64,000 nucleotides of DNA from Variovorax sp. OAS795 (GTDB lineage: Bacteria; Pseudomonadota; Gammaproteobacteria; Burkholderiales; Burkholderiaceae_C). The number at the start of each line of letters is the position of its first letter. The stretch's first letter is position 1. Made by a program: the position numbers and the translations under genes. The notes under the pieces were generated by a model. That model saw only the letters and a list, made by a program, of their open reading frames with translations. It was not told the origin of the DNA and made no database searches. Positions 27,670 to 36,388 of this stretch are shown in pieces. The stretch lies in the NCBI RefSeq assembly GCF_040546685.1, contig NZ_JBEPOH010000001.1, forward strand, positions 1,922,001 through 1,986,000, in the 5' to 3' direction.

Positions 27670-29591
27670 ACAGTTCACTGATGGACAAGAAGACCCACGA
27701 CGATCCCATGGCTGCGCTGCTCCCCACGCTTCACGATCCATCGCCCATCCGCCACTACGACCGCGCACAGCTCAAGCAGCTGTCCGATGAAGTGCGCGCC
27801 TGCGTGCTCGACAACGTCTCGCGCACCGGAGGGCACCTGAGCTCCAACCTCGGCACGGTCGAACTCACGGTCGCGCTGCATCACGTGTTCAACACGCCGC
27901 ACGACCGGCTGGTGTGGGACGTGGGCCACCAGACCTACCCGCACAAGATACTCACGGGCCGGCGCGAGCGCATGCCCACGCTGCGGCAGATCGGCGGCAT
28001 CTCGGGCTTTCCGCAGCGCAGCGAGAGCGAGTACGACACCTTCGGCACCGCGCATTCGTCGACCAGCATCTCGGCCGCGCTCGGCATGGCCATGGCGGCC
28101 AAGCAGAAGGGCGAAGACCGCCACACCGTGGCCATCATCGGCGACGGCGCGCTCACGGCGGGCATGGCCTTCGAGGCGCTCAACAACGCCGGCGTGTGCG
28201 ACTGCAAGCTGCTGGTGATCCTGAACGACAACGACATGTCGATCAGCCCGCCGGTCGGTGCGCTCAACCGCTATCTCGCGCAACTGATGAGCGGCAACTT
28301 CTACGCCGCGGCCAAGAACGTCGGCAAGAGCGTGCTGCGCGCGGCGCCGCCACTGTTCGAACTGGCCAAGCGCTTCGAGCAGCATGCCAAGGGCATGGTG
28401 GTGCCGGCCACGCTGTTCGAACAGTTCGGCTTCAACTACGTCGGGCCCATCGACGGCCACGACATCGACTCGCTGGTCCCCACGCTCGAGAACCTCAAGC
28501 ACCTGGACGGCCCGCAGTTCCTGCACGTGGTCACCAGGAAGGGACAGGGCTACAAGCTGGCCGAGGCCGACCCGGTGGCCTACCACGGGCCCGGCAAGTT
28601 CGATCCGCAGGTCGGCCTCGTCAAGCCCGCCGCCGTGCCGAAGCAGACCTTCACGCAGGTCTTCGGCCAGTGGCTGTGCGACATGGCGGCGCATGACGGC
28701 CGGCTGGTGGGCATCACGCCGGCCATGCGCGAAGGTTCGGGCCTGGTCGAGTTCGAGCAGCGCTTTCCCGGCCGCTACTACGACGTCGGCATTGCCGAGC
28801 AGCATGCGGTGACCTTCGCGGCGGGCCTGGCTTGCGAGGGGCTGAAGCCGGTGGTCGCCATCTACTCGACCTTTCTGCAGCGCGCGTATGACCAGCTGAT
28901 CCACGACGTGGCGATCCAGAACCTGCCGGTGGTGTTCGCGCTGGACCGTGCAGGCCTGGTCGGTGCCGACGGCGCCACGCACGCGGGCGCCTACGACATC
29001 CCGTTCCTGCGCTGCATTCCCAACATGAGCATCGCGTGCCCGGCCGACGAGCGCGAGTGCCGCCAGTTGCTGTCCAGCGCCTATGCGCAGAACCATCCGG
29101 TGGCGGTGCGCTACCCGCGCGGCGCCGGTGCCGGCGTCACGCCGCACCTGGCGCTCGACGCGCTGCCTTTCGGCAAGGGCGAAGTGCGCCGCGAAGGCAA
29201 GCGCATCGCCATCCTCGCGTTCGGCACCTTGCTGTACCCGGCGCTGGCCGCGGCCGAATCGCTCGATGCCACGGTGGTCAACATGCGCTGGGCCAAGCCG
29301 CTCGACGTCGAGCTGCTGCTGCAGGTGGCGGGCGCGCACGATGCCATCGTCACGGTCGAAGAAGGCGCCACCATGGGCGGCGCCGGGAGCGCCGTGCTCG
29401 AGGCGCTGCAGGCCGCCCAGGTGCACAAGCCGGTGCTCCAGCTGGGCTTGCCCGACCGGTTCATCGAACACGGCGATCCCGCGAAGCTGCTGGCCAGCAT
29501 CGGGCTCGATGCCGCGGGAATCGAGCAATCGGTCACGCAACGCTTCGGCGCGGCCCTTTCCGCAGGGAAAACCCCCCCCGGTGCGATGTAG
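27666..29591 (+). CDS. dxs: 1-deoxy-D-xylulose-5-phosphate synthase
   Basis: This 641-residue thiamine-diphosphate enzyme joins pyruvate and glyceraldehyde 3-phosphate in the first step of the MEP isoprenoid pathway. Family motifs are intact: the N-terminal [26 protein letters not shown] and the TPP/metal motif [18 protein letters not shown]. The central [19 protein letters not shown] equivalent reads [17 protein letters not shown], with the catalytic glutamate. The C-terminal transketolase domain ends with [13 protein letters not shown]. The start at 27666 overlaps the ispA stop (ATGA); M6 or M15 are alternative starts. It supplies the substrate of IspA in the same operon. Confidence 0.97.
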   Translation: MNSSLMDKKTHDDPMAALLPTLHDPSPIRHYDRAQLKQLSDEVRACVLDNVSRTGGHLSSNLGTVELTVALHHVFNTPHDRLVWDVGHQTYPHKILTGRRERMPTLRQIGGISGFPQRSESEYDTFGTAHSSTSISAALGMAMAAKQKGEDRHTVAIIGDGALTAGMAFEALNNAGVCDCKLLVILNDNDMSISPPVGALNRYLAQLMSGNFYAAAKNVGKSVLRAAPPLFELAKRFEQHAKGMVVPATLFEQFGFNYVGPIDGHDIDSLVPTLENLKHLDGPQFLHVVTRKGQGYKLAEADPVAYHGPGKFDPQVGLVKPAAVPKQTFTQVFGQWLCDMAAHDGRLVGITPAMREGSGLVEFEQRFPGRYYDVGIAEQHAVTFAAGLACEGLKPVVAIYSTFLQRAYDQLIHDVAIQNLPVVFALDRAGLVGADGATHAGAYDIPFLRCIPNMSIACPADERECRQLLSSAYAQNHPVAVRYPRGAGAGVTPHLALDALPFGKGEVRREGKRIAILAFGTLLYPALAAAESLDATVVNMRWAKPLDVELLLQVAGAHDAIVTVEEGATMGGAGSAVLEALQAAQVHKPVLQLGLPDRFIEHGDPAKLLASIGLDAAGIEQSVTQRFGAALSAGKTPPGAM

Positions 29592-29682
29592 CAGGTTTTT
29601 ACAATCGCCCAGGCCTAAAAGCCCCGCGATGCGACCACGAGTTGCGTCGTTGTTTTTTCCAATGCACTCGGAGTGAATTTCA

Positions 29683-30765
29683 ATGGATCGTCGTTCCCTT
29701 ATCAAGAACGCTGGCATCGCCGGCGTCCTCGCAGCAGGCATTGCGCCCGCAGTCCACGCGCAAGCCGCCGTGCGCTGGCGCCTGGCCTCCAGCTTTCCGA
29801 AGCCCCTAGACACGATCTACGGCGGCGCTGAAGTTTTCTCCAATGCAGTCAAGGCCATGTCGGGCGGCAAGTTCGAGATCTCGGTGCATGCAGCCGGCGA
29901 ACTGATGCCCGCCTTCGGCGTGGTGGACGGCGTGCAGCAGGGTTCGGTCGAAGCCTGCCACACGGTGCCTTACTACTTCTATGGCAAGAACCCGGCCTTC
30001 GCACTCGGTTCGGCCATTCCCTTCGGCATGAACGCGCGCCAGATGAATGCGTGGATGATGCACGGCAACGGCCGCAAGCTCATGGACGAGTTCTACGGCA
30101 CCTACGGCATGCTGAGCTTCAACGGCGGCAACACGGGCACCCAGATGGGCGGCTGGTTCCGCAAGGAAATCAAGACCCCGGCCGACCTCAAGGGCCTGAA
30201 GATGCGCCTGGGCGGCGGCCTGGTCGGCGACGTGATGACCAAGCTCGGCGTGGTGCCGCAAAGCATCCCCGGCGGTGAAATCTACCAGGCGCTGGAAAAG
30301 GGCACGATCGATGCCGCCGAATGGGTGGGCCCTTACGACGACCAGAAGCTCGGCTTCAACAAGGTCGCGCCCAACTACTACTACCCCGGCTGGTGGGAAG
30401 GCGGCCCCGAGGTCGACTTCTTCATCAACAAGAAGGCCTTCGATGCGCTGACGCCCGAGAACAAGGCCATCATCGCGGCAGCTTCCGCCATGGCCGCGCA
30501 GGACATGCTGGCCAAGTACGATGCCCGCAACCCCACCGCGCTCAAGCAACTGATCGGCGCCAAGACCAAGCTGCTGCCTTTCAGCAAGGAAATCCTCGAC
30601 GCGTCGTACAAGGCTTCGTTGCAGGTCTACGAGGAAAACAGCGCCAAGAGCCCGGAGTGGAAGAAGATCTATACCGACTTCCTCGCCTTCCAGCGCGACC
30701 AGGTGGCATGGTTCCGTGTTGCCGAAGGCCGCTTCGACAACTACATGCAATCCGTGAAGCTCTGA
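29683..30765 (+). CDS. TRAP transporter substrate-binding protein, DctP family
   Basis: This 360-residue periplasmic binding protein begins MDRRSLIKNAGIAGVLAAG, a twin-arginine-like signal peptide cleaved near VHAQAA. The DctP fold is shown by WRLASSFPKPLDTIYGGAE, the conserved arginine region KGLKMRLGGGLVGDVMTKLG, and GEIYQALEKGTIDAAEWVGP. This is the branch of large, dimeric binding proteins that take 2-oxo acids, lactate or mandelate-type ligands; the exact substrate is unknown. A CGGAG ribosome binding site precedes the ATG. It lies 91 bases after dxs with its own terminator. The probable permease genes are on the opposite strand downstream. Confidence 0.9.
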   Translation: MDRRSLIKNAGIAGVLAAGIAPAVHAQAAVRWRLASSFPKPLDTIYGGAEVFSNAVKAMSGGKFEISVHAAGELMPAFGVVDGVQQGSVEACHTVPYYFYGKNPAFALGSAIPFGMNARQMNAWMMHGNGRKLMDEFYGTYGMLSFNGGNTGTQMGGWFRKEIKTPADLKGLKMRLGGGLVGDVMTKLGVVPQSIPGGEIYQALEKGTIDAAEWVGPYDDQKLGFNKVAPNYYYPGWWEGGPEVDFFINKKAFDALTPENKAIIAAASAMAAQDMLAKYDARNPTALKQLIGAKTKLLPFSKEILDASYKASLQVYEENSAKSPEWKKIYTDFLAFQRDQVAWFRVAEGRFDNYMQSVKL

Positions 30766-30782
30766 GCTTCGAGGCTGCAAAC

Positions 30783-30809
30783 AAAAACCGCGCACTGCGC
30801 GGTTTTTTT
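30783..30809 (+). terminator. Rho-independent terminator after the TRAP binding-protein gene
   Basis: CCGCGC and GCGCGG pair across a three-base loop and are followed by seven T, with five A before the stem. The A and T runs make it effective in both directions, so it may also end the convergent minus-strand transcript. Confidence 0.93.
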
Positions 30810-30861
30810 ATGGGCGCCCGGATGCGCCTTTGCGCGTCGCGCGAGCAGGGCGCAAGCTAGG

Positions 30862-31332
30862 TCAGAGCTTGCGTGCCTGCTTGAGCTCGGCCACGAGGCG
30901 CTCGAATTCGGCAATGAGTTCCGGCGTGGCCGCATAGAACACCGCGAACTTGCCCACCAGCGTGCGCACGTAGATCCGCGGCGCAATCAGCCAGTCGAGC
31001 CCGCGCACGCGGATCAGCCTGCCGAAGGCGAGGTCGTCGAGCGCCATGTGCTTGTCCCAGATCCAGCGCTGGTGCAAGCCTTGCCGGTCGATGCGGGTGC
31101 GGCTGGTCATGATGTGGAACCAGGTCCAGCCCATCAGCGCAATGCCGGCGAGGAACCAGCCCAGGCCGCCGGTCCGGGCGCTGCCCAGGGCGCCCGCCGA
31201 CCAGAGCTGCGCCAGCCAGAAGGCGCAGCCTCCCACGATCACGGTGGCCAGCAGCTTGAAGGGCAGCGAAAACGCCTGACCCTCGACGGCGTCGCCCCCC
31301 GAGGGCTCGAAACGAAACGGTGCGGGACCCAA
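30862..31332 (-). CDS. Small membrane protein with two helices and a PH-like C-terminal domain
   Basis: This predicted 156-residue protein has two hydrophobic helices (about 27-45 and 57-77) followed by a C-terminal region (RTRIDRQGLHQRWIWDKHMAL...). That region resembles bacterial pleckstrin-homology-like (bPH) domains of membrane proteins. The start is TTG at 31332, five bases after the TRAP large permease stop; no ATG gives a complete first helix. No specific family or function is recognised. Its position at the end of the DctQM transcript suggests cotranscription, but a TRAP role is not established. Confidence 0.7.
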   Translation of the reverse strand: MGPAPFRFEPSGGDAVEGQAFSLPFKLLATVIVGGCAFWLAQLWSAGALGSARTGGLGWFLAGIALMGWTWFHIMTSRTRIDRQGLHQRWIWDKHMALDDLAFGRLIRVRGLDWLIAPRIYVRTLVGKFAVFYAATPELIAEFERLVAELKQARKL

Positions 31333-31337
31333 GGCGG

Positions 31338-32867
31338 CTACTTCTTCTCGGGTTCGGTGGCCGCACCGGCCGGGGCCTCTTCCTTGGGCGGATCGCCGAA
31401 GGGGTTTTCACCGCCACCGCCGCTCTCTGCGCCGGAGTTCGAATTCATGTCGTCGATCGGCACCTCGATCTGCACCTTGTCGGTGTCGATCTTCTCTTCC
31501 TTGGGCAGGAACATCGTGACCGTCTGCGGCACGAAGATCACGATCGCGACCAGGATCAGCTGCATCAGCACCCAGGGAATCGCGCCCATGTAGATGTCGT
31601 TCGACAGCACCGGCTTGGCAATCCGTTTCTCCTTGAACAGCGTGTCCGCGATCCCTCGCAGATAGAACAGCGCAAAGCCGAAGGGCGGATGCATGAAGCT
31701 GGTCTGCATGTTCACGCACAGCAGCACGCCGAACCACACGAGGTCGATCCCGAGCTTGGCGGCCACGGGCCCCAGCATCGGCAGGATGATGAAGGCGATC
31801 TCGAAGAAGTCGAGGAAGAAGGCCAGGAAGAAGATGAACAGGTTGACCACGATCAGGAAGCCGATCTGTCCACCCGGCAATCCCGTCAGCAGGTGTTCGA
31901 CCCACCTGGCGCCGTCCACGCCCTGGAACACCAGCGAGAACACGCGCGCACCGATCAGGATGAACACCACCATGGCGGTGAGGCGCATGGTGCCGACCAT
32001 GGCTTCCCAGATGAGCCCCAGCGTCAGGCGCTTGTGGATTGCCGCCAGGATCAGCGCGCCGACCACGCCCATGGCGCCGGCTTCCGTCGGCGTGGCGATG
32101 GCGGTGTCGATGCCCGGCAGGCCGCCCATCGAACCCAGCACCGCGAAGATCAGGATGGCCGAGGGAATGATGCCGCGCAGGCACTTGGCCCACAGCTTGG
32201 CGCCGCTCAGCGTGCGGGCGCTCTTGGGAATGCCCGGAATGTGGTTCGGCTTGATGACGCCGAGCATGAAGGTGTAGCCCGCGAAGATCAGCACCTGCAG
32301 GATCGACGGGCCCCAGGCGCCGCGGTACATGTCGCCGACCGAGCGGCCCAGCTGGTCGGCCATGACGATCAGCACCAGCGAAGGCGGCACCAGCTGCGTG
32401 ATGGTGCCCGATGCCGCGAGCACGCCGGTCGCGTAGCGCATGTTGTAGCCGTAGCGGATCATCACGGGCAGCGAGATGAGCGCCATGGCGATCACCTGGC
32501 CCGCCACCGTGCCGGTGATGGCGCCGAGGATGAAGCCCACGATGATCACGGAGTAGCCCAGGCCGCCCTTGACGGTGCCGAACAGCTGCCCCATGGAGTC
32601 GAGCATGTCTTCGGCCAGGCCGCACTTCTCGAGGATGGCGCCCATGAAGGTGAAGAACGGGATCGCCAGCAGCAGGTCGTTCGACAAGATGCCGAAGATG
32701 TTGATCGGCAGGTTCTCCATGAACACCGCCGGGAACCAGCCCATCTGGATCGCGAAGAAGCCCGACGCCATGCCCAGCGCGGCCAGCGAGAACGCCACCG
32801 GGAAGCCGATCAGCATGATCAGCACCAGCCCGCCGAACATGATCGGCGCAAAGTTTTCCATCTGCAT
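31338..32867 (-). CDS. TRAP transporter large permease subunit, DctM type
   Basis: This 509-residue integral membrane protein has about 12 to 14 helices and typical DctM motifs such as GFPVAFSLAALGMASGF, AIPFFTFMGAILEKCGLAEDML and PPSLVLIVMADQLGRSVGDM. It provides the sodium- or proton-coupled transport channel. It is longer than the usual 430 residues because of an inserted hydrophilic loop and a Pro/Glu-rich C-terminal tail (ending AGAATEPEKK); longer DctM proteins are common in this branch. The small permease gene precedes it by 79 bases. The binding protein on the other strand is the likely partner. Confidence 0.93.
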   Translation of the reverse strand: MQMENFAPIMFGGLVLIMLIGFPVAFSLAALGMASGFFAIQMGWFPAVFMENLPINIFGILSNDLLLAIPFFTFMGAILEKCGLAEDMLDSMGQLFGTVKGGLGYSVIIVGFILGAITGTVAGQVIAMALISLPVMIRYGYNMRYATGVLAASGTITQLVPPSLVLIVMADQLGRSVGDMYRGAWGPSILQVLIFAGYTFMLGVIKPNHIPGIPKSARTLSGAKLWAKCLRGIIPSAILIFAVLGSMGGLPGIDTAIATPTEAGAMGVVGALILAAIHKRLTLGLIWEAMVGTMRLTAMVVFILIGARVFSLVFQGVDGARWVEHLLTGLPGGQIGFLIVVNLFIFFLAFFLDFFEIAFIILPMLGPVAAKLGIDLVWFGVLLCVNMQTSFMHPPFGFALFYLRGIADTLFKEKRIAKPVLSNDIYMGAIPWVLMQLILVAIVIFVPQTVTMFLPKEEKIDTDKVQIEVPIDDMNSNSGAESGGGGENPFGDPPKEEAPAGAATEPEKK

Positions 32868-32946
32868 ATCTGTGCTGTCCTGTAGTTCTAGTTGTTCACT
32901 GCCCGCGGAGCCGGCGTTGCCTGTCCGCTTCGGGGATGGGCCCAGT

Positions 32947-33486
32947 TCACTGAACAGGCTTCTCGTAGTGCGTGTCCATCTCGATCACGCCCATCAGGTA
33001 GGCGATGCGCTTGATCACCTCCGAGACGCCCTGCAGGAACATCAGGGCAAAGCCCAGCGGCAGCAGCAGCATGGCGGGCCAGCGGATCAGTCCGCCCGAA
33101 TTGTTCGACATCTCGCCGGACAGCAGCATGCTGTAGAAGAGCGGCCAGCTGAGCCAGGCGATGATGCCCATCACCGGCAGCAGGAAGCAGAGCAGTCCGA
33201 ACAGGTCCACATAGACCGGCCCATGGCCCTTGAGCTTGCCGTAGATGATGTCCACGCGCACATGTTCGTTGAGCTTGAGCACCACCGGTGCGCCCAGCAT
33301 GACCGTGGCGGCGAACAGGTACCACTGGATCTCGAGCCACGCGTTGGAGCTGGTGTTGAGCCCGAAGCGGACGAAGGCGTTGCCAGCGGAAATCAGCGCC
33401 GCGGCAAGCACGGTGAACGCGGCAACCTTGCCGAGCTGGCTGCTGATCCAGTCCATCCAGAACGAAAACTTGAGAAGTGCGGACAA
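32947..33486 (-). CDS. TRAP transporter small permease subunit, DctQ type
   Basis: This protein is 179 residues from a TTG start, or 169 from ATG at 33456. TTG is preferred because GGGAGA lies just upstream. Four helices are visible, and the DctQ motifs FVRFGLNTSSNAWLEIQWYL, LNEHVRVDIIYGKL and GFALMFLQGVSEVIKRIAYL are present. It forms a membrane complex with the large permease. It and the DctM gene form one minus-strand unit. The 79-base gap before the DctM gene is longer than usual for TRAP genes but holds no terminator. Confidence 0.88.
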   Translation of the reverse strand: MSALLKFSFWMDWISSQLGKVAAFTVLAAALISAGNAFVRFGLNTSSNAWLEIQWYLFAATVMLGAPVVLKLNEHVRVDIIYGKLKGHGPVYVDLFGLLCFLLPVMGIIAWLSWPLFYSMLLSGEMSNNSGGLIRWPAMLLLPLGFALMFLQGVSEVIKRIAYLMGVIEMDTHYEKPVQ

Positions 33487-33624
33487 GGGGGTCTCCCGGC
33501 CAGATGACGAAAAGTGTGCTGCTGCCTTGTGGGCAAGCGGCACAAAGCCTGCGATGTTAACGCGGCTATGCTGAGTGGCCGCCGATGGCCATCGGGGGGT
33601 TTCCCTGAGCACCATAATGAAGCA

Positions 33625-34899
33625 ATGGCTGCGCCACTTCCTCTCCCACACTCGATCGATTCGCCCGACATGCAGCGCGCCGGCCGCGAGCTGCTGTCGC
33701 TTGCGCTGATCGATGCGCGCAACCACACGCTCCATCTTTTGTCACTCTATGAACAGGCGATGGGTTCGGCCGCGCTCGCCGTGGCGCGCACGGAAGACAC
33801 CGGCGTGGTGCCGCCCGTCTGGCTGGCCGGGCACATCGGCTGGTTTGCCGAATGGTGGATAGGCCGCAACACGCAGCGCGCCTTCGGTGCCGATTGCCCC
33901 GTGCGCCCGACGCGCCTGGCCGCCATCGATCCCGACGCCGACGAATGGTGGAACCCGGCCCATGCCACGCGCGCGCAGCTCTGGTCGCCGGCCCTGCCGG
34001 ACCTGAGCCAGACGAAGGCCTATTTGCTCGAAACGCTGGAGAGCACGCTCGAGCTGCTCGAGAACGCGGCCGAGACCGATCCGGCGCTGTATTTCTATCG
34101 CCTGGCGTTGTTCCACGAAGACCTGCGCGGCGAACAGTTCATCGTGATGGCCCAGACCCTCGGGCTGCCGCTGGGCGTCGAGCCCATGCCCGCTGCGGTC
34201 ACGCGGGAGCCGCTGCTGCTGCCGTCCACCCAATGGGAGCTCGGCGAGACCGGCCACCGGGGATTTTCCTTTGCGCAGGAGCTTGGCGCGCACCGTGTCG
34301 ACGTGCCCGAGTTCGAGATCGATGCCCAGCCGGTCACGTGGAATCAGTACGTCGAGTTCGTCGATGAAGGCGGCTACGACCGCGAGGAACTCTGGCATCC
34401 CGAAGGCTGGCAGTGGCTGGCCTCGCAGACGGAGGGGCGGCGCGGGCCGCGCCATGTCGAGCAGATCGGCGCCGCGCGCCACGGCATCGGGGGCTCGGTG
34501 CTGCAGCACCGTTTCGGTGCAACCGTGCGCGCGGCCGGCCACCACAGTGCGGTGCACCTGAGCTGGTGGGAGGCCGATGCCTGGGCCCGCTGGGCCGGCC
34601 GGCGCATCGCGACCGAGGTCGAGTGGGAAATCGCCGCGCATGTCGCGGCGCGGCGCGGGTTCCGCTGGGCCGATGTGCACGAATGGACCGCCAACACGCT
34701 GCGGCCCTGGACTGGCTTCCGGGCCGACCCATGGAGCGCGGGCAGCGAGTTCGATCCCGTGCCCGCATTCGGCAAGGCGCGCGTGCTGCGCGGCGCCTCG
34801 TTCGCGACCCGGGCGCGTCTTCGTTCACCGCGGCGCCGCAGCTTCGCGCTGCCCGGCCGAGACGACGGCTTCTTCGGCTTCAGGACATGCGCACTTTGA
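33625..34899 (+). CDS. EgtB/SenA-like non-haem iron enzyme with DinB and FGE-sulfatase domains
   Basis: This 424-residue protein has an N-terminal DinB-like helical domain and a C-terminal formylglycine-generating-enzyme (FGE) domain (AVHLSWWEADAWARWAG; final RRRSFALPGRDDGFFGFRTC). This is the architecture of ergothioneine sulfoxide synthase EgtB and selenoneine synthase SenA. EgtB binds iron through three histidines, one alone and two in a His-x3-His pair. Here H70 (WLAGHIGW) and H164 (LFHEDLRGE) are present, but the residue four after H164 is Arg168, so one ligand appears missing. No senB, senC or egtD gene is in the window. Identity as a SenA-clade member is likely, but its activity is uncertain. 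It converges on an MFS gene 14 bases away. Confidence 0.82.
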   Translation: MAAPLPLPHSIDSPDMQRAGRELLSLALIDARNHTLHLLSLYEQAMGSAALAVARTEDTGVVPPVWLAGHIGWFAEWWIGRNTQRAFGADCPVRPTRLAAIDPDADEWWNPAHATRAQLWSPALPDLSQTKAYLLETLESTLELLENAAETDPALYFYRLALFHEDLRGEQFIVMAQTLGLPLGVEPMPAAVTREPLLLPSTQWELGETGHRGFSFAQELGAHRVDVPEFEIDAQPVTWNQYVEFVDEGGYDREELWHPEGWQWLASQTEGRRGPRHVEQIGAARHGIGGSVLQHRFGATVRAAGHHSAVHLSWWEADAWARWAGRRIATEVEWEIAAHVAARRGFRWADVHEWTANTLRPWTGFRADPWSAGSEFDPVPAFGKARVLRGASFATRARLRSPRRRSFALPGRDDGFFGFRTCAL

Positions 34900-34913
34900 T
34901 GTGCCCGGCCGCG

Positions 34914-36356
34914 CTAGCGATCGCCGCCGCCTGACGAGAGCGGCGGCGCCACTTCCTCCAGCGGCTTGCGCTCCGCATCGGCCGCGAAGCGCAGGGCCAG
35001 CAGGCCCGCGGCGATGACCAGCAGCGCGCCGATGAGGTAGCCCACCATCACCGCGCCACGGCTGCCGGTTTCGATCAGCGCGCCGAACAGCACCGGCGCC
35101 GCAAAGCCGCCGGCGCCCATGCCGATGGCATAGAAGATCGCGATGGCCATGGCCCGCATCTCGAGCGGAAACACCTCGCTGACCGTAAGGTAGGCCGAGC
35201 TCGCCGCGGCCGAGGCCAGGAAGAACACCGCCGACCAGCACAGCGCCTGGCTGCGCGCATCGAGCCAGCCCATCATGAAGGCCCAGCCGGTGAGCGCGAG
35301 CCCGACGCCCGCGAGCACATAGGTGAACGCGATCATCCTGCGCCGGCCCACGCTGTCGAACAGCGGACCCAGCAGCAAGGGGCCGAGCACGTTGCCGAGC
35401 GCGAACGGAAAGATGTAGAGCGCCACGTTGTCCTCGGCCACGCCGTAGAAGCGCGTGAGCACCAGCGCGTAGGTGAAGAAGATCGCGTTGTAGAAGAAGG
35501 CCTGCGACACCATCAGCGCCACCGCCACCATGCTGCGCTCGCGGTAGCGGCGCAGCAGCACGTGCGCCACTTCGCGCATCGACGGACTGTGGTGGCGGCC
35601 TCCGCCGTAGGCCACGCGGCCTTCCGCCGCCGGCAACGGGCCGTGCTGTGCGCGCACCTGGGCCTCGATGTCCTCGACGATGCGCAGCGCCTCCTCGCCG
35701 CGGCCGTGCGCCATCAGCCAGCGCGGGCTCTCGGGCACGTCGCGCCGCACCAGCAGGATCGCCACCGCCAGCACCGCGCCCAGCGCGAAGCCCGCGCGCC
35801 AGCCCCACACCGGACCGATCACGCGCGCGTCCAGCAGCACCAGGCTGAGTCCCGCGCCCAGTGCCGCGCCGATCCAGAAGCTGCCGTTGATCGCGAGGTT
35901 CACGCGGCCACGCACGCGCGCGGGAATGAGCTCGTCGATGGCCGAGTTGATGGCCGCGTATTCGCCGCCGATGCCCAGGCCCGTGACGAAGCGGCACAGC
36001 GCAAAGAACGCGAAGTCGGGTGAGAACGCCGTGGCCAGCGTGCCCACGGTGTAGACCACCAGCGTGGCCAGGAAGAGCTTCTTTCGCCCCAGCCGGTCGG
36101 TCAGGCGTCCGAAGAGCAGGGCGCCGATGACCGCGCCCGCGATGTAGATGGAGCCCGACCAGCCGATCTCGCTGGCGCTGAGGCCCAGCGTGTCTGGCCG
36201 CTCGAGCACGGCGCCGAGCGAGCCGACCAGCGTCACCTCGAGGCCGTCCAGCACCCAGGCAACGCCGAGCGCGATCACCACGCGCCAATGCCAGCGCGAC
36301 CAGGGCAGGCGGTCGAGACGGGCGGGAATGTCGCTGTACACCGCGGCTGTCGTCAT
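34914..36356 (-). CDS. MFS transporter, sugar/metabolite:H+ symporter type
   Basis: This 480-residue carrier has 12 predicted helices and an extended cytoplasmic loop between helices 6 and 7. The conserved MFS loop motif GRLTDRLGRKKLFL lies after helix 2 and RFVTGLGIGGEYAAINSAI in the fourth to fifth helix region. The second half has the related FDSVGRRRMIAF. VPESPRWLMAHGRGEEAL before the central loop is typical of the sugar porter and niacin/aromatic acid carrier groups. The start MTTAAVYSDIPARLDRLPW is preferred over a longer in-frame one. The substrate is unknown. The gene lies downstream of a ModE-like regulator gene on the same strand, 32 bases away. Confidence 0.9.
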   Translation of the reverse strand: MTTAAVYSDIPARLDRLPWSRWHWRVVIALGVAWVLDGLEVTLVGSLGAVLERPDTLGLSASEIGWSGSIYIAGAVIGALLFGRLTDRLGRKKLFLATLVVYTVGTLATAFSPDFAFFALCRFVTGLGIGGEYAAINSAIDELIPARVRGRVNLAINGSFWIGAALGAGLSLVLLDARVIGPVWGWRAGFALGAVLAVAILLVRRDVPESPRWLMAHGRGEEALRIVEDIEAQVRAQHGPLPAAEGRVAYGGGRHHSPSMREVAHVLLRRYRERSMVAVALMVSQAFFYNAIFFTYALVLTRFYGVAEDNVALYIFPFALGNVLGPLLLGPLFDSVGRRRMIAFTYVLAGVGLALTGWAFMMGWLDARSQALCWSAVFFLASAAASSAYLTVSEVFPLEMRAMAIAIFYAIGMGAGGFAAPVLFGALIETGSRGAVMVGYLIGALLVIAAGLLALRFAADAERKPLEEVAPPLSSGGGDR

Positions 36357-36388
36357 GGGCGCCACCTTAACCCAGGCGGGCGGAGGCC

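Noticed and set aside
33625..34899. Naming the gene senA outright
   Set aside because: One expected iron ligand is Arg and senB/senC are not adjacent, so only a SenA/EgtB-like call is supported.
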